From NCBI GenBank assembly GCA_002309575.1, contig DBXP01000004.1, positions 65,591-129,590 of the forward strand: 64,000 nt of DNA. Direction: 5' to 3'. Under the pieces are notes generated by a model. The model saw only the letters and a program-made list of their open reading frames with translations. It had not been told where the DNA came from and made no database searches. A program made the translations under genes and the position numbers. Of this stretch, positions 35,456 to 44,080 are shown one piece after another (positions within the stretch are counted from its first letter, which is position 1; each line of letters opens with the position of its first letter). This stretch comes from a bacterium UBP6_UBA1209. Lineage in GTDB: Bacteria; UBP6; UBA1177.

Positions 35456-36883
35456 ATGTGTGGAATAGCCGGTGTCTTTAACGTTCCGCAGAGTCAGAAT
35501 TTCGTTGCTGAGCTTCTCTTCTCGATTCAGCACAGAGGTCAGGAGAGCTGCGGAATAGCGGTCAGAAACGTTCAGGGCAACATCTTCGGTTACAAAGGGA
35601 TGGGTCTGGTCAAAAATGTTATTACCGAGAGCGTTTTGAGCAGGTTCGACGGACCTGTTGCGATCGGTCACGTCCGCTATCCGACGGCCGGGAAGAGCGA
35701 CGAGATGAACAGCCAGCCGCATGTGATCGAGCTGCCTGAGGGGCCGCATCTCGCGATATGCAGCAACGGCGACATCATAAACTATTACGAGCTCAGGACC
35801 TGGCTCGAAACAGAATACCATTTCACATTCAAAAGCGACAACGACGGCGAGCTGATCGGAAGACTGATCGCCTTTTATCTTCTGCATAAGAAAAAACCGA
35901 TAGAGCAGGCGATCGCCGAGGCTCAGAAGCAGCTTAAAGGCGCATTTTCCGCAGTTCTGATATACCGCGACATGATGTTCGGCTTCCGTGACCCGCACGG
36001 TTACAGACCTTACGTCATCGGCTCGCTCAATCCTCCGGACGAGAAGGGCGAATATATATCCGACGGGATAGTTCTGGCGTCGGAAAGCTGCGCATTCGGG
36101 ATCGTCGGAGCAAAGCTTGTCCGCGAAATGCAGCCTGGCGAGATCATCAGGCTCGAAAAGGGCAAGCCGCTTACGACTGTTTCGGTGAACGCCGGCAAAA
36201 AGCAGCACTGCATTTTTGAGCTGATTTACTTCTCAAGACCCGATACGGTCGTCTTCGGCGAGAAGGTCTACGATGTCCGCAAAAAGATAGGTATGCAGCT
36301 TGCGGAGTACGACAAGTCAATGAAACTTGACGAAAACTGCGTCGTTATGGCTGTACCGGATTCGTCGAACTTCGTCGCTCTGGGCTATGCGAAGGGCTCC
36401 GGTGTCGATTTCGACATGGGACTTTTGAGAAACCACTACGTCGGCAGGACATTCACAAAGCCGGACCAGAAGCAGCGTGACGAGGGCGTCCGCCACAAAT
36501 TCAACCCGCTTCCCGAGTTTTTTGAGGGCAAGCGCGTCTTTCTGATCGACGACTCGATCGTCCGCGGGACCACGCTCAGAAAGATCGTCAGGATGCTTCG
36601 CAATGCAGGCGCGAAGGAGGTCCACATCAGGATCGGTTCGCCGAGAGTCATCGGCAGCTGCTACTACGGCATCGACACGCCGAGCAAGGAGGAGCTGATT
36701 GCAGCCCAGAAGAGCGACGCCGAGATCTGCAAATATCTCAACGCCGACACTTTGAAGTATACCGAAGTGGCCGATTTCGCGAAGATCCTCCACAGATCGA
36801 AAGACTTCTGCTATGCCTGCTTTAACCTTAAATATCAGTACAAGCCTGAGGATTTTCACAGCAAGACCAACAGGCCCGAATAG
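35456..36883 (+). CDS. purF: Amidophosphoribosyltransferase
   Basis: First committed enzyme of purine synthesis: PRPP plus glutamine gives phosphoribosylamine. Cys2 directly after the initiator Met is the glutaminase nucleophile (MCGIAGVF), so no propeptide is present. HRGQESCGIA belongs to the glutaminase domain, and the PRPP loop is FLIDDSIVRGTT. Cys residues in QHCIFELIYFSRPD, GSCYYGID and CYACFNLKY fit the four ligands of the [4Fe-4S] cluster of the Bacillus-type enzyme. ATG at 35456 follows GGAGGA; the start at 35411 would bury the catalytic Cys. glnA lies just downstream. Confidence 0.94.
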   Translation: MCGIAGVFNVPQSQNFVAELLFSIQHRGQESCGIAVRNVQGNIFGYKGMGLVKNVITESVLSRFDGPVAIGHVRYPTAGKSDEMNSQPHVIELPEGPHLAICSNGDIINYYELRTWLETEYHFTFKSDNDGELIGRLIAFYLLHKKKPIEQAIAEAQKQLKGAFSAVLIYRDMMFGFRDPHGYRPYVIGSLNPPDEKGEYISDGIVLASESCAFGIVGAKLVREMQPGEIIRLEKGKPLTTVSVNAGKKQHCIFELIYFSRPDTVVFGEKVYDVRKKIGMQLAEYDKSMKLDENCVVMAVPDSSNFVALGYAKGSGVDFDMGLLRNHYVGRTFTKPDQKQRDEGVRHKFNPLPEFFEGKRVFLIDDSIVRGTTLRKIVRMLRNAGAKEVHIRIGSPRVIGSCYYGIDTPSKEELIAAQKSDAEICKYLNADTLKYTEVADFAKILHRSKDFCYACFNLKYQYKPEDFHSKTNRPE

Positions 36884-36924
36884 TACAACTTGTTGATATT
36901 ATTAATATTTGAATGGAGAAAAAA

Positions 36925-38277
36925 ATGAACTTAATGAAGTTTGACGGAAAGATGGATCAGGTTGATTTTTTGAGCCTCCTTATGATCGACATCAGAGGAA
37001 CGATCCGTCAGGTTACGCTTCCCCAGGATTACATTTCAGACAAGATCTTCGAGAAGGGCATCGGCTTCGACGCATCCAACTTCGGATATGCGAAGGTCGA
37101 CAAGTCTGATATGGTCGCGAAACCGGATATGTCGACAGCATTTGTCGAGATCAAGGGCGATTACCAGATCCTTCACGTCTTCTGCGACGTATTTCTGACG
37201 ACCGGCGAGCCCTTCGACCAGTATCCGAGAGCAGTTGCGAAGAAGACTGCTCAGTATCTGAAGGAGCAGGGGATCGCCGATGACGCCAAGGTTTTGATCG
37301 AGCTTGAGTTCCACGCTTTCGACGATGTCCACTATTCGAGCGAGTTTTCGCACAGCTACTACGAAGTCCAGAGTCAGGAGGGGATCGGCGCGACGTACAA
37401 CGACAATCCGCGTTTCGGGATCCAGCAGGGCTACCACAGACTCAACCCGGCTGACAAGTATTTCGACATGAGGAACGACATCGTTGCGGCTATGAGCGCG
37501 GTAGGAATACCGGTAAAATACCATCACCACGAGGTCGCGGCATCGCAGCTTGAGATCGAGCTCAACTTCATCAGCCTTGCGGAGGCAGGCGACAAGGTTT
37601 CGCTTGCGAAATGGATCGCGACGTCGGTCGCTCGCGAACACGGGATCTTCATCACCTTCATGCCGAAACCGGTCTACAACATTGCCGGAAACGGTATGCA
37701 CGTCCACCAGTTCCTTGTCAAAAACGGCAAATCCTTCTTTGCCGGTGACGCCCTTCATGGACTTTCGACTGAGGCGCTGGGCTACACCGCAGGTATCCTC
37801 GATCACAGCCTGACCGGTTCACTGCTTGCCTTCTCGAATCCGAGCACGAACTCATACAAACGTCTTGTCAAGGGCTTCGAAGCTCCTGTCAGCGCGACAT
37901 TTGCGAAGGGTTCGCGTGAAGCTTCGATAAGAGTCCCCGGCTATCTCGCAAAGGGCGAGGAGAGGATCGAATACAGAACAGGCGATGCGACGGCGAACAT
38001 CTACTACTTCCTGAGCGCGATGATCCTTGCAGGCGCAGAGGGCATCCTCAAGCACCGCGATCCGGTTGCAAGCAACTACCACGACAAGGACAACGGCAAG
38101 CTCTTCCCGCTCAGCCTCAACGCTGTTCTTGACGGCCTCGAGCAGGATCACGAATACCTTCTCCCGGTCTTCCCGGAGGCTTTGATCAAGGCCTGGATAA
38201 AGGCAAAACGCGAGGAGGCGGCTTACGTCTACAACGCTCCGACTCCTCAGGAATACGAGCTCTACTTCAATATCTGA
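36925..38277 (+). CDS. glnA: Glutamine synthetase, type I (alpha-like)
   Basis: Makes glutamine from glutamate and ammonia with ATP. The beta-Grasp domain (1-95) and catalytic domain include KYHHHEVAASQLEIEL, NGMHVHQFL, SNPSTNSYKRLVKGFEAP and RTGDATANIYYFLSAM. The adenylylation motif NLYDLP of the beta class is absent, so the alpha-like class with feedback or protein-based control is likely. ATG at 36925 is preceded by GGAG; the ATG at 36913 overlaps that site. It sits 41 bases after purF, whose enzyme consumes glutamine. Confidence 0.92.
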   Translation: MNLMKFDGKMDQVDFLSLLMIDIRGTIRQVTLPQDYISDKIFEKGIGFDASNFGYAKVDKSDMVAKPDMSTAFVEIKGDYQILHVFCDVFLTTGEPFDQYPRAVAKKTAQYLKEQGIADDAKVLIELEFHAFDDVHYSSEFSHSYYEVQSQEGIGATYNDNPRFGIQQGYHRLNPADKYFDMRNDIVAAMSAVGIPVKYHHHEVAASQLEIELNFISLAEAGDKVSLAKWIATSVAREHGIFITFMPKPVYNIAGNGMHVHQFLVKNGKSFFAGDALHGLSTEALGYTAGILDHSLTGSLLAFSNPSTNSYKRLVKGFEAPVSATFAKGSREASIRVPGYLAKGEERIEYRTGDATANIYYFLSAMILAGAEGILKHRDPVASNYHDKDNGKLFPLSLNAVLDGLEQDHEYLLPVFPEALIKAWIKAKREEAAYVYNAPTPQEYELYFNI

Positions 38278-38350
38278 CCTTCAGGTTGATTTTCTTTCAG
38301 AAATAATTTCAGATACTTAAAAGATTTATGACTTCAGAGACGTGATCGGA

Positions 38351-40297
38351 TCACTGCAGCATCTTCATGTCGAGTCCGCCCGGATACATGTAGCTGATGT
38401 CCATGCTCCAGCCGTAAACCTGAATGCCGCAGGGCTTCGAGCAGGTCAGGTGGTGACTCATGAAGTAGTCGTCAAGGTCGTAAATATAGAAGTATTTTTC
38501 GGTATTTATGATTTTGCCGCTCATTCTGGGCGATGGCGAAGTTTCGTCAAGTGCGATTTCCGAGCCCTCATCCGTGACTACGCTGACGTAGTTTTCGGTG
38601 TATTCGCTGCTGTTCGAGTAGTCGTCAAGCGAGGTGCTGAAGAAGAAGTATTCCTGTCTGTACTGCTCGACCGGCGGAACGATCGTCATTGCCGGGTCGC
38701 CGTTGCAGCCTGAGTGCGAGGAGCCTGGGCTGTCGTCAGCGCAGCTGGAGCTGATGTCTTCGGCGCCGGACATGAACTGGACGACCTGGACAGGCTTGGT
38801 CGCGGTGATGTTCGCCGTACCCGGCTGGAACCAGTCGCTGTCGGTGTCGTGCTGGACGAGATCGAATTCGTGTTTCTGGCCGGCGTTGAGCGAAACCGTC
38901 TGCGTCTGGCCGTTCCCGTGGTTGTCGTCAATGATGCTGACAGTGACCTCTGTTTCGTCAAAGCCTGCGATAACGCGGATGACATCGCGGGCATAGCTTC
39001 TCGGTTTCGTCTTGACTACGACATAGTTGCGGCCCCAGCGGCTGACAGGCATCAGCTGGTGCTCGAGGTGGTCGCAGTAGCCCTTGCTGCGCGGGACATA
39101 GGCGCAGGCATGGCCACCGAAAACAACGAAGGGCGCGCAGTTCTGGTTCGGATTTTTGCAGGCGACTTTAGTTCCGGTGAAGTCGTCGAACTTTGACGCG
39201 TTTTCGATGTTGAGGACCTCTCCCGCCTTGAGTTCGACGACCATCGGGACTCCGGCAGCAGTGCCGGGAATTCCGTTCCCTGCAGGAATGGCAGCAGTCG
39301 GCGTGATCTCAAGCTCGACATTCGTGCTGAATGCGCCGATAACTGTGAAATAGGCGATGCCGTTGCCGTCGTAACCCTTCTGGCTTTCATAGCTTGCGAC
39401 GTAATACTCCGTTCCCAGCCTTGTTGTCGGGAAGAGGAGGCTTGCATCGTTCGAGTAAGAGTTGTTGTAGTAGGGGTTGAACTGGTACGCGATTATCGGA
39501 AGGTCCGAAACGATGTGGAAGCTCAGGTAGCTTGCCGCCGTTCCTTCAAGCATACGCTGTTCCTTTGTCGGAGTTACCATGACGGTGCTCTGAGGCGGAA
39601 CGGTGATCGTGAACGAGGAGTCGTGGTTTTTGCAGTCCATATCGTTATAGGAGCCGAAGATGCTCGATTTTTCGACCTGTTCGCAGTATTCGAAGTTCGG
39701 GATCGGCTCTTCCGTCCCTTCGCCGGTGACCTTGAAAAACTGGATCGTAGCGGTCTTTTCAGGGTTCGCGTTCGCAAATGCGACCGAAAAAGTATCCTTG
39801 CCTGTTGCCATATTGTTGAGCTTCGCCGTGTAGAATTCGCATCCCTCGTAGCCGTTTCCCGAGAGGCAGGCGCCGGGGTGGCAGTTCCCGTTCAGGCAGG
39901 AGTAGCCTTCAGGACAGGTTTCTACGGGTTCCGGTTCCGCTGCGCTTCCGTCAGCGTTGCAGATGTAGACTGCGCTTGGGTCGCTGCCGCAGATTTTTGC
40001 TCCAGGCGTGCAGAAAGTTGCGGGCGAGCCGGTATCTGCGCCTGTATCGGTAGGCGTTTCTGATGAATCTCCGGTATCCGTCGCTGCAGTGTCTGACGAA
40101 GTGTCAGGCTGTGAGTCGCTGGTATCGGCGGAGGTGTCGGGGCTGCTTCCTGTGTCTCCGGTGTCAGAAACCGTATCAGCCGAGGTGTCTGACGAAGTGT
40201 CAGCGCCGACCGGGAGATCTTCCGGGTCATCGGCCGCACAGCCAGCGAATACGGATATCGCCATGGCGATTAGTGCTAACATGCTGATTTTTTTCAT
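38351..40297 (-). CDS. Large lipoprotein with IgGFc-binding-like domain
   Basis: 648 residues. The signal peptide ends in a lipobox (FAGCAADD), followed by a Ser/Thr/Asp-rich stalk (about 25-95; units like DTSSDT and DTGDTG) and a Cys-rich stretch (about 95-150; CTPGAKICGSD, CPEGYSCLNGNCHPG). A long domain (about 160-640) matches the IgGFc_binding N-terminal family of surface proteins: VMVTPTKEQRMLEGT, SDLPIIAYQFNPY, WGRNYVVVKTKPR, PVQVVQFMSG. In bacteria this domain is common on large Myxococcota surface proteins and its ligand is unknown; the name does not prove IgG binding. It is the last gene of the lipoprotein cluster. Confidence 0.82.
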   Translation of the reverse strand: MKKISMLALIAMAISVFAGCAADDPEDLPVGADTSSDTSADTVSDTGDTGSSPDTSADTSDSQPDTSSDTAATDTGDSSETPTDTGADTGSPATFCTPGAKICGSDPSAVYICNADGSAAEPEPVETCPEGYSCLNGNCHPGACLSGNGYEGCEFYTAKLNNMATGKDTFSVAFANANPEKTATIQFFKVTGEGTEEPIPNFEYCEQVEKSSIFGSYNDMDCKNHDSSFTITVPPQSTVMVTPTKEQRMLEGTAASYLSFHIVSDLPIIAYQFNPYYNNSYSNDASLLFPTTRLGTEYYVASYESQKGYDGNGIAYFTVIGAFSTNVELEITPTAAIPAGNGIPGTAAGVPMVVELKAGEVLNIENASKFDDFTGTKVACKNPNQNCAPFVVFGGHACAYVPRSKGYCDHLEHQLMPVSRWGRNYVVVKTKPRSYARDVIRVIAGFDETEVTVSIIDDNHGNGQTQTVSLNAGQKHEFDLVQHDTDSDWFQPGTANITATKPVQVVQFMSGAEDISSSCADDSPGSSHSGCNGDPAMTIVPPVEQYRQEYFFFSTSLDDYSNSSEYTENYVSVVTDEGSEIALDETSPSPRMSGKIINTEKYFYIYDLDDYFMSHHLTCSKPCGIQVYGWSMDISYMYPGGLDMKMLQ

Positions 40298-40299
40298 GT

Positions 40300-40902
40300 T
40301 TACCTCTTGTTTAGCAGTTCGTAAGCAATTTTTTCGAGCGTGATTTTTGTCACCTCGATCCCGTAGCTTGTATCTATTATATATGTAGCGTATGGAAGGC
40401 GGTTTTCAAGCGAAAACTGGCACGAGATCCGTTTTTTTGCCTCGTTTTTGTCTATTCCGTCACGGGTCATCAGGCGCGAAAGCTGGATCTCAGGCCTGCA
40501 GGTCGTGACCATAATTGTGTCGAAATAGCGCTGCCAGCCGGCCTCGATCAGGATCGCGGCTTCGACTATAACAGGTGTGCTTTGCGGCAAATTGTCAATA
40601 ATTTCAAATATATGTTTCAAAATAAGCGGATGGGTGAGGCTATTCAGCTTCTTTAGTTCCATCTCATCCGAAAAGACGATTTTTGCGAGAGCCTTCCTGT
40701 CGATCTGGCCGTCGGTAATGACGGTTTCGCCGAACTCCCGGCGGATTTTTTCAACCGTTTCGCCGAGGCGAAGGACATCGTGGCCGACTGAATCCGCCGA
40801 GATGATCTCAAAGCCGAGATTTTTGTGGAAATAGTCGAGAACTACGCTTTTCCCGGTTGCTATAGAGCCGGTCAATGCGGCAATAACTTGTTTATTTTGC
40901 AC
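40300..40902 (-). CDS. coaE: Dephospho-CoA kinase
   Basis: Phosphorylates dephospho-CoA in the last step of coenzyme A synthesis. The P loop is LTGSIATGKSVV, a variant of G-x4-GKS, followed by ISADSVGHDVL, the CoA-domain stretch FSDEMELKKLNSLTHP, and RLMTRDGIDKNEAKKRI. At 200 residues the length is normal. The start is GTG at 40902, overlapping the preceding small lipoprotein gene by 11 bases. Its place inside a lipoprotein cluster seems to be positional rather than functional. Confidence 0.9.
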   Translation of the reverse strand: MQNKQVIAALTGSIATGKSVVLDYFHKNLGFEIISADSVGHDVLRLGETVEKIRREFGETVITDGQIDRKALAKIVFSDEMELKKLNSLTHPLILKHIFEIIDNLPQSTPVIVEAAILIEAGWQRYFDTIMVTTCRPEIQLSRLMTRDGIDKNEAKKRISCQFSLENRLPYATYIIDTSYGIEVTKITLEKIAYELLNKR

Positions 40903-41182
40903 CTGATTTTTCTCGTTCTCTTAGTTTGATGCGGATGTAGTAGGGCGGTTCGCCCTGGATATCACGGATCTTTATGAGCTGTCCGTCGGTCAGTTTTTCC
41001 GGCATTTTGTAGGTAACAGCCTTGCCGTTAGGCATCTGGACCGTCTGCGGAGTGCCGTTCTGGACCTCGTCCACATAGATCACCTGCTCGAGAACGACCG
41101 CGTTGTACGGCAGCTTCTCCTCGATGGTGCATCCGGCGAGGATCAGAAAAAAAAGCACTGGAACAATAAATCTGCAGGACAA
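40892..41182 (-). CDS. Small lipoprotein of unknown function
   Basis: 96 residues starting with TTG at 41182 after GGAG. The signal peptide ends in LAGC, and the mature part of about 78 residues is soluble and contains a Pro/Tyr-rich stretch (EPPYYIRIKLRER). No family was recognised. It overlaps coaE and starts 13 bases after the large GDPIM lipoprotein gene, so it belongs to the same transcript. Confidence 0.7.
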   Translation of the reverse strand: MSCRFIVPVLFFLILAGCTIEEKLPYNAVVLEQVIYVDEVQNGTPQTVQMPNGKAVTYKMPEKLTDGQLIKIRDIQGEPPYYIRIKLREREKSGAK

Positions 41183-41194
41183 TTCAGATCTCCG

Positions 41195-43003
41195 TTACAG
41201 CGTATAATGGCAGGTTTCAAGCTGAGAAGCGCACTCTTCGCTGAGGCATTCTTCGACCTTGTCCGCAGAAATGCAGTAGTCGAGATAGCAGGAGAGCATG
41301 TCGTATGCCGCGTAATACTCGACCCCGTCGAGAATGTCGCTGAAGCAGGTCTCTTCCGCATTGTCAACGCACTCGCTGGCGCACTCAACGTCACTCTCGC
41401 AGGGTTCTGCGCAGGCGCGGACGCAGGCGATGCCGTCGGCGCAGGTCTCATGCTCGCCGACACTTACCGGTTCAAAGCCGCATGAGGTGAGGTCTCCCGG
41501 ACAGTTGATGCTGAGACATTCGTCGTTGAATTCAAAGGAGGCGTCTCTGTTGCAGTATGAGCTTGCGCAGCTGAGCAGGTTGCTGAAGTACATCAGCGAG
41601 TCGTAATTTTCGCTTGAGTAACAGTTCTGGAAACACTCCTCGTCGATCTCCTTTTCTGTCTCTTCATCATATTCGACGGTTTTTATGCAGCCGGGGAAGA
41701 CACATTCGTAGATGTCGTGGCAGCCTTGTACGATATCTTCCGAAGGGCCGCCCTCGTTATACTCTTCTCCGCTTATGGAATAGTTGAGATCGTCGGCATT
41801 CATGTAACATGCCTCAAAATATTTCGAGCAGTTGTTCCAAAGGCACTCGGGAGCCTCGGACTTGTCGACCTGGCAGTTCTTGACGCCGCACTGATAACCG
41901 TCGTTGAAGAGCTTGACGCTCTCGTCGGAATAGTGTGATGTGCAGGAGTTGCGGCACTCTTCCGTGTCGTTCTCGCCCCAGCAGTTCTCGAAGAAGCAGT
42001 AGAAGGTCGCTTCGCACTGCTCTGCGGCAAAAAGATCATCGAAATCCTTTCTGGAGACTCCGCAAGTCTTTGCCTGAGATTTGCAGCCGCTGAAGATGCA
42101 GTCCAGATAGCCGTCATAGTCGTATTCGTTGTAGTTGTTGTCGTCAGCGTGTTCGCATTTTTCGTATGCGCACTGGTTGAACTTCATGTAGTCGCTTTGT
42201 CCCTTTTCGCTTGAATTTTCGTAGCAGGCTTGTTCGCAGTCTTCTTCATAAACTTCGCCGTTTGTGTGGTGCTCGATGCAATCGAAGATGCAGTCAAAAA
42301 TCGCCTCGCAGTCTTTGTTGAAAGAGTCGCTTTTCGCCTCTTCCTCAGCCTCTTTGACGCTGACGATGGTGAAGGTCGAGAAGTGACCTGTCGTCATCAT
42401 GATCGGGTCTCCCATCGCTGCGCCCATGATCGGGTCACCCATCGCGGAGATCATGATCGGGTCTCCTGCCGCGCTCAGCATGATCGGGTCACCCATCGCG
42501 TTCTGCATGATCGGGTCGCCGCCGGCGTTCAGCATGATCGGGTCTCCGCCTGCCGTCATCATGATCGGATCGCCCATTTCATCCTTTGAGTCGGAGATCG
42601 TGACTGCGACACCGTCTTTGTTGTAGTGCCAGGTGTTTGTCTTTTCGTCGAGAACGGCGGCAGCGATCAGCCCGTTGATGTTTTCCGAAGCCGTGACCGT
42701 GATGATGATGGGCTTCTTGAAAATCGTTCCGCTCGGCTCGAACTGGACGACTCTCGATTTAAGGGCTTTTTTTGCCGGATATCCGCTTGTCTCGTAAACC
42801 GTCATGGTGATTTCGGTATCGGAGTCGAGCGCACCCGACGGGATCTCGATCGAGGTACCGTCCTCTGTTTCGATCTTTCCGCCCTTTTCCGCGGAAATCG
42901 TTGATGATTTTTCAGAAACCACCTTCTTTTTTTCTTCGCCGCCTCCGCAGCCGAATACGAAAAGAAGCGAGATCAGAATAAAAACAGAAATTAGCTTTTT
43001 CAT
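41195..43003 (-). CDS. Large lipoprotein: ZU5-like domain with seven GDPIM repeats and four Cys-rich modules
   Basis: 602 residues. Signal peptide with lipobox (VFGCGGG), then a ZU5-like beta domain (GGKIETEDGTSIEIPSGAL, VQFEPSGTIFKKPIIIT) and a second strand set in which the loop before GHFSTFTIV is expanded into seven 9-residue repeats GDPIMxxAx. The rest (about 215-600) is four copies of a module of about 75-90 residues with regular Cys pairs (C-x4-C-x3-C, C-x3-C, C-x4-C, ending C-x6-C). ATG at 43003 follows GGAG. The gene downstream of its promoter-proximal paralogue (43021) has the same design with one module. Function unknown; surface-exposed by inference. Confidence 0.82.
   Translation of the reverse strand: MKKLISVFILISLLFVFGCGGGEEKKKVVSEKSSTISAEKGGKIETEDGTSIEIPSGALDSDTEITMTVYETSGYPAKKALKSRVVQFEPSGTIFKKPIIITVTASENINGLIAAAVLDEKTNTWHYNKDGVAVTISDSKDEMGDPIMMTAGGDPIMLNAGGDPIMQNAMGDPIMLSAAGDPIMISAMGDPIMGAAMGDPIMMTTGHFSTFTIVSVKEAEEEAKSDSFNKDCEAIFDCIFDCIEHHTNGEVYEEDCEQACYENSSEKGQSDYMKFNQCAYEKCEHADDNNYNEYDYDGYLDCIFSGCKSQAKTCGVSRKDFDDLFAAEQCEATFYCFFENCWGENDTEECRNSCTSHYSDESVKLFNDGYQCGVKNCQVDKSEAPECLWNNCSKYFEACYMNADDLNYSISGEEYNEGGPSEDIVQGCHDIYECVFPGCIKTVEYDEETEKEIDEECFQNCYSSENYDSLMYFSNLLSCASSYCNRDASFEFNDECLSINCPGDLTSCGFEPVSVGEHETCADGIACVRACAEPCESDVECASECVDNAEETCFSDILDGVEYYAAYDMLSCYLDYCISADKVEECLSEECASQLETCHYTL
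42386..42574 (-). repeat. Seven tandem 27-bp units (GDPIM repeats) in the large lipoprotein gene
   Basis: 189 bases divide exactly into seven 27-base units, each encoding GDPIM followed by four variable residues. The codons for GDPIM barely vary even at third positions, whereas the four following codons vary freely, suggesting recent expansion or conversion between units. Confidence 0.92.
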
Positions 43004-43020
43004 GTAACACTCCATAATTA

Positions 43021-43932
43021 TTACCAGTTTAAATCTCCAGCAGCGCATTCGGAAAGCTCGTCACGGCAACTTTCAGCCATGCATCCGTGCATATCAAAAA
43101 TCACTTCACCTGATGACTGGCCCTGACAGTGCTCCGCCGAGCAGTTCATGAGCGAGTTGTAAAGTTCCGTTCCTGCGTCGGTCGAGTAGGCGAGACAACG
43201 CTCCTCACACTTCGAGTCGCTGTCTTTGCAGTTCAAAACGCACTTGAAAAGCTCCTTGCACTTTTGCGAAGCTTCGTATTCGCTGCTGTCGACAAGAATG
43301 AACGTGAATGTCGAAAAGTGTCCGGTCGCAAGCATGATCGGGTCGCCCATGGCCGCATTTTTCACGGGATCCTCGCTCTTTGAAAGCATGATCGGGTCAC
43401 CCATGGAGGTGAGCATGATCGGATCGCCGCTCGAATCTTTGTAGATGAAGTCTCCGTCTGCGCTCAGCATGATCGGGTCTCCCATTGCGTTTGTCATGAT
43501 CGGATCGCCGGAATCCGATTTCCCGTAGACGGCAAACGCGCCTTCGCGGCTGTAGCGCCACTGGTCCGCCTGCTCGTCCCAAACTGCCGCCGAAACGAGC
43601 CGGAAGCTTATCTTTTGTTCGGTTTTCAGCGTAATTACTACCGGTTTTTTGAAGATCGTCCCGTGCGGCTCAAGAGAGACGACTTTTGTCGGGATCGAAT
43701 CGGATTTCGGATAAAGCGAGGAATCCGAAAGTGTCATTTTTATTTCGGTATCCAGACTGACCGCTCCAGCCGGTATCTCGATCTGAGCGGAGCCGTCTTC
43801 AGTTGCAAGGACTCCGCCTGAACGTGCCGAGATCATCGCCGAAACAGCTGTCTCGCAGGGCGTTTCGCTGTTTCCGCCGCACGAAATCAAAAGGAAAAGA
43901 TTTATAACGAAAAACAGGGATATTTTTTTCAT
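43021..43932 (-). CDS. Paralogous lipoprotein: ZU5-like domain, seven GDPIM repeats, one Cys-rich module
   Basis: 303 residues. The lipobox is LLISCGGN. The ZU5-like domain reads GGVLATEDGSAQIEIPAGAV and VSLEPHGTIFKKPVVIT, closely following its neighbour at 41195. Seven 9-residue repeats follow (two decayed: GDFIYKDSS and EDPVKNAAM) and then GHFSTFTFILV. One Cys-rich module closes the protein (CKELFKCVLNC, CEERCLAY, CSAEHC, CMAESC, ending ELSECA). The pair arose by tandem duplication; module number then differed four to one. The gene is the first of its operon. Confidence 0.82.
   Translation of the reverse strand: MKKISLFFVINLFLLISCGGNSETPCETAVSAMISARSGGVLATEDGSAQIEIPAGAVSLDTEIKMTLSDSSLYPKSDSIPTKVVSLEPHGTIFKKPVVITLKTEQKISFRLVSAAVWDEQADQWRYSREGAFAVYGKSDSGDPIMTNAMGDPIMLSADGDFIYKDSSGDPIMLTSMGDPIMLSKSEDPVKNAAMGDPIMLATGHFSTFTFILVDSSEYEASQKCKELFKCVLNCKDSDSKCEERCLAYSTDAGTELYNSLMNCSAEHCQGQSSGEVIFDMHGCMAESCRDELSECAAGDLNW
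43321..43509 (-). repeat. Seven tandem 27-bp units (GDPIM repeats) in the smaller paralogue
   Basis: The array has exactly the same length (189 bases, seven units) as in the paralogue, and ends at the same point before GHFSTF. Units three and six are degenerate, the other five keep the invariant GDPIM core. Confidence 0.9.
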
Positions 43933-43960
43933 AGCTCCACTCCGACAAAAATTTCGACTA

Positions 43961-43988
43961 ATTCTATATGATTTATGTCAAATTACAA
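43961..43988 (-). promoter_or_regulatory. Candidate promoter of the GDPIM lipoprotein operon
   Basis: On the minus strand, TTGTAA (43983-43988), 16 bases, then TAGAAT (43961-43966), about 30 bases before the start of the first lipoprotein gene. Confidence 0.5.
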
Positions 43989-44028
43989 AAAAAATAGATT
44001 TTTGGCGGTTTTTTTAGTTCGATTATTT

Positions 44029-44056
44029 TTGCAAAAAGGGCGCTGATTCCTAAACT
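44029..44056 (+). promoter_or_regulatory. Candidate promoter of the Clp ATPase gene
   Basis: TTGCAA (44029-44034), 16 bases, TAAACT (44051-44056), directly upstream of the TTGGAGG ribosome binding site (44067-44073). It is divergent from the lipoprotein operon promoter. Confidence 0.4.
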
Positions 44057-44080
44057 ATCGCGTTTTTTGGAGGCGATTTT

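Noticed and set aside
38342..38354. Palindrome GTGATC-G-GATCAC between glnA and the IgGFc-binding-like gene
   Set aside because: It overlaps the stop of the minus-strand gene, has no usable loop and no T tract, so it is not a convincing terminator.
42386..42574. Regularly spaced 27-bp repeats considered as a CRISPR array
   Set aside because: No unique spacers: units are contiguous, in frame and encode a protein repeat.
42230..42626. Plus-strand frames rich in MIGSPI repeats
   Set aside because: They are reverse-strand readings of the GDPIM repeat array; the minus-strand gene has a lipobox, a ribosome binding site and a ZU5-like domain.
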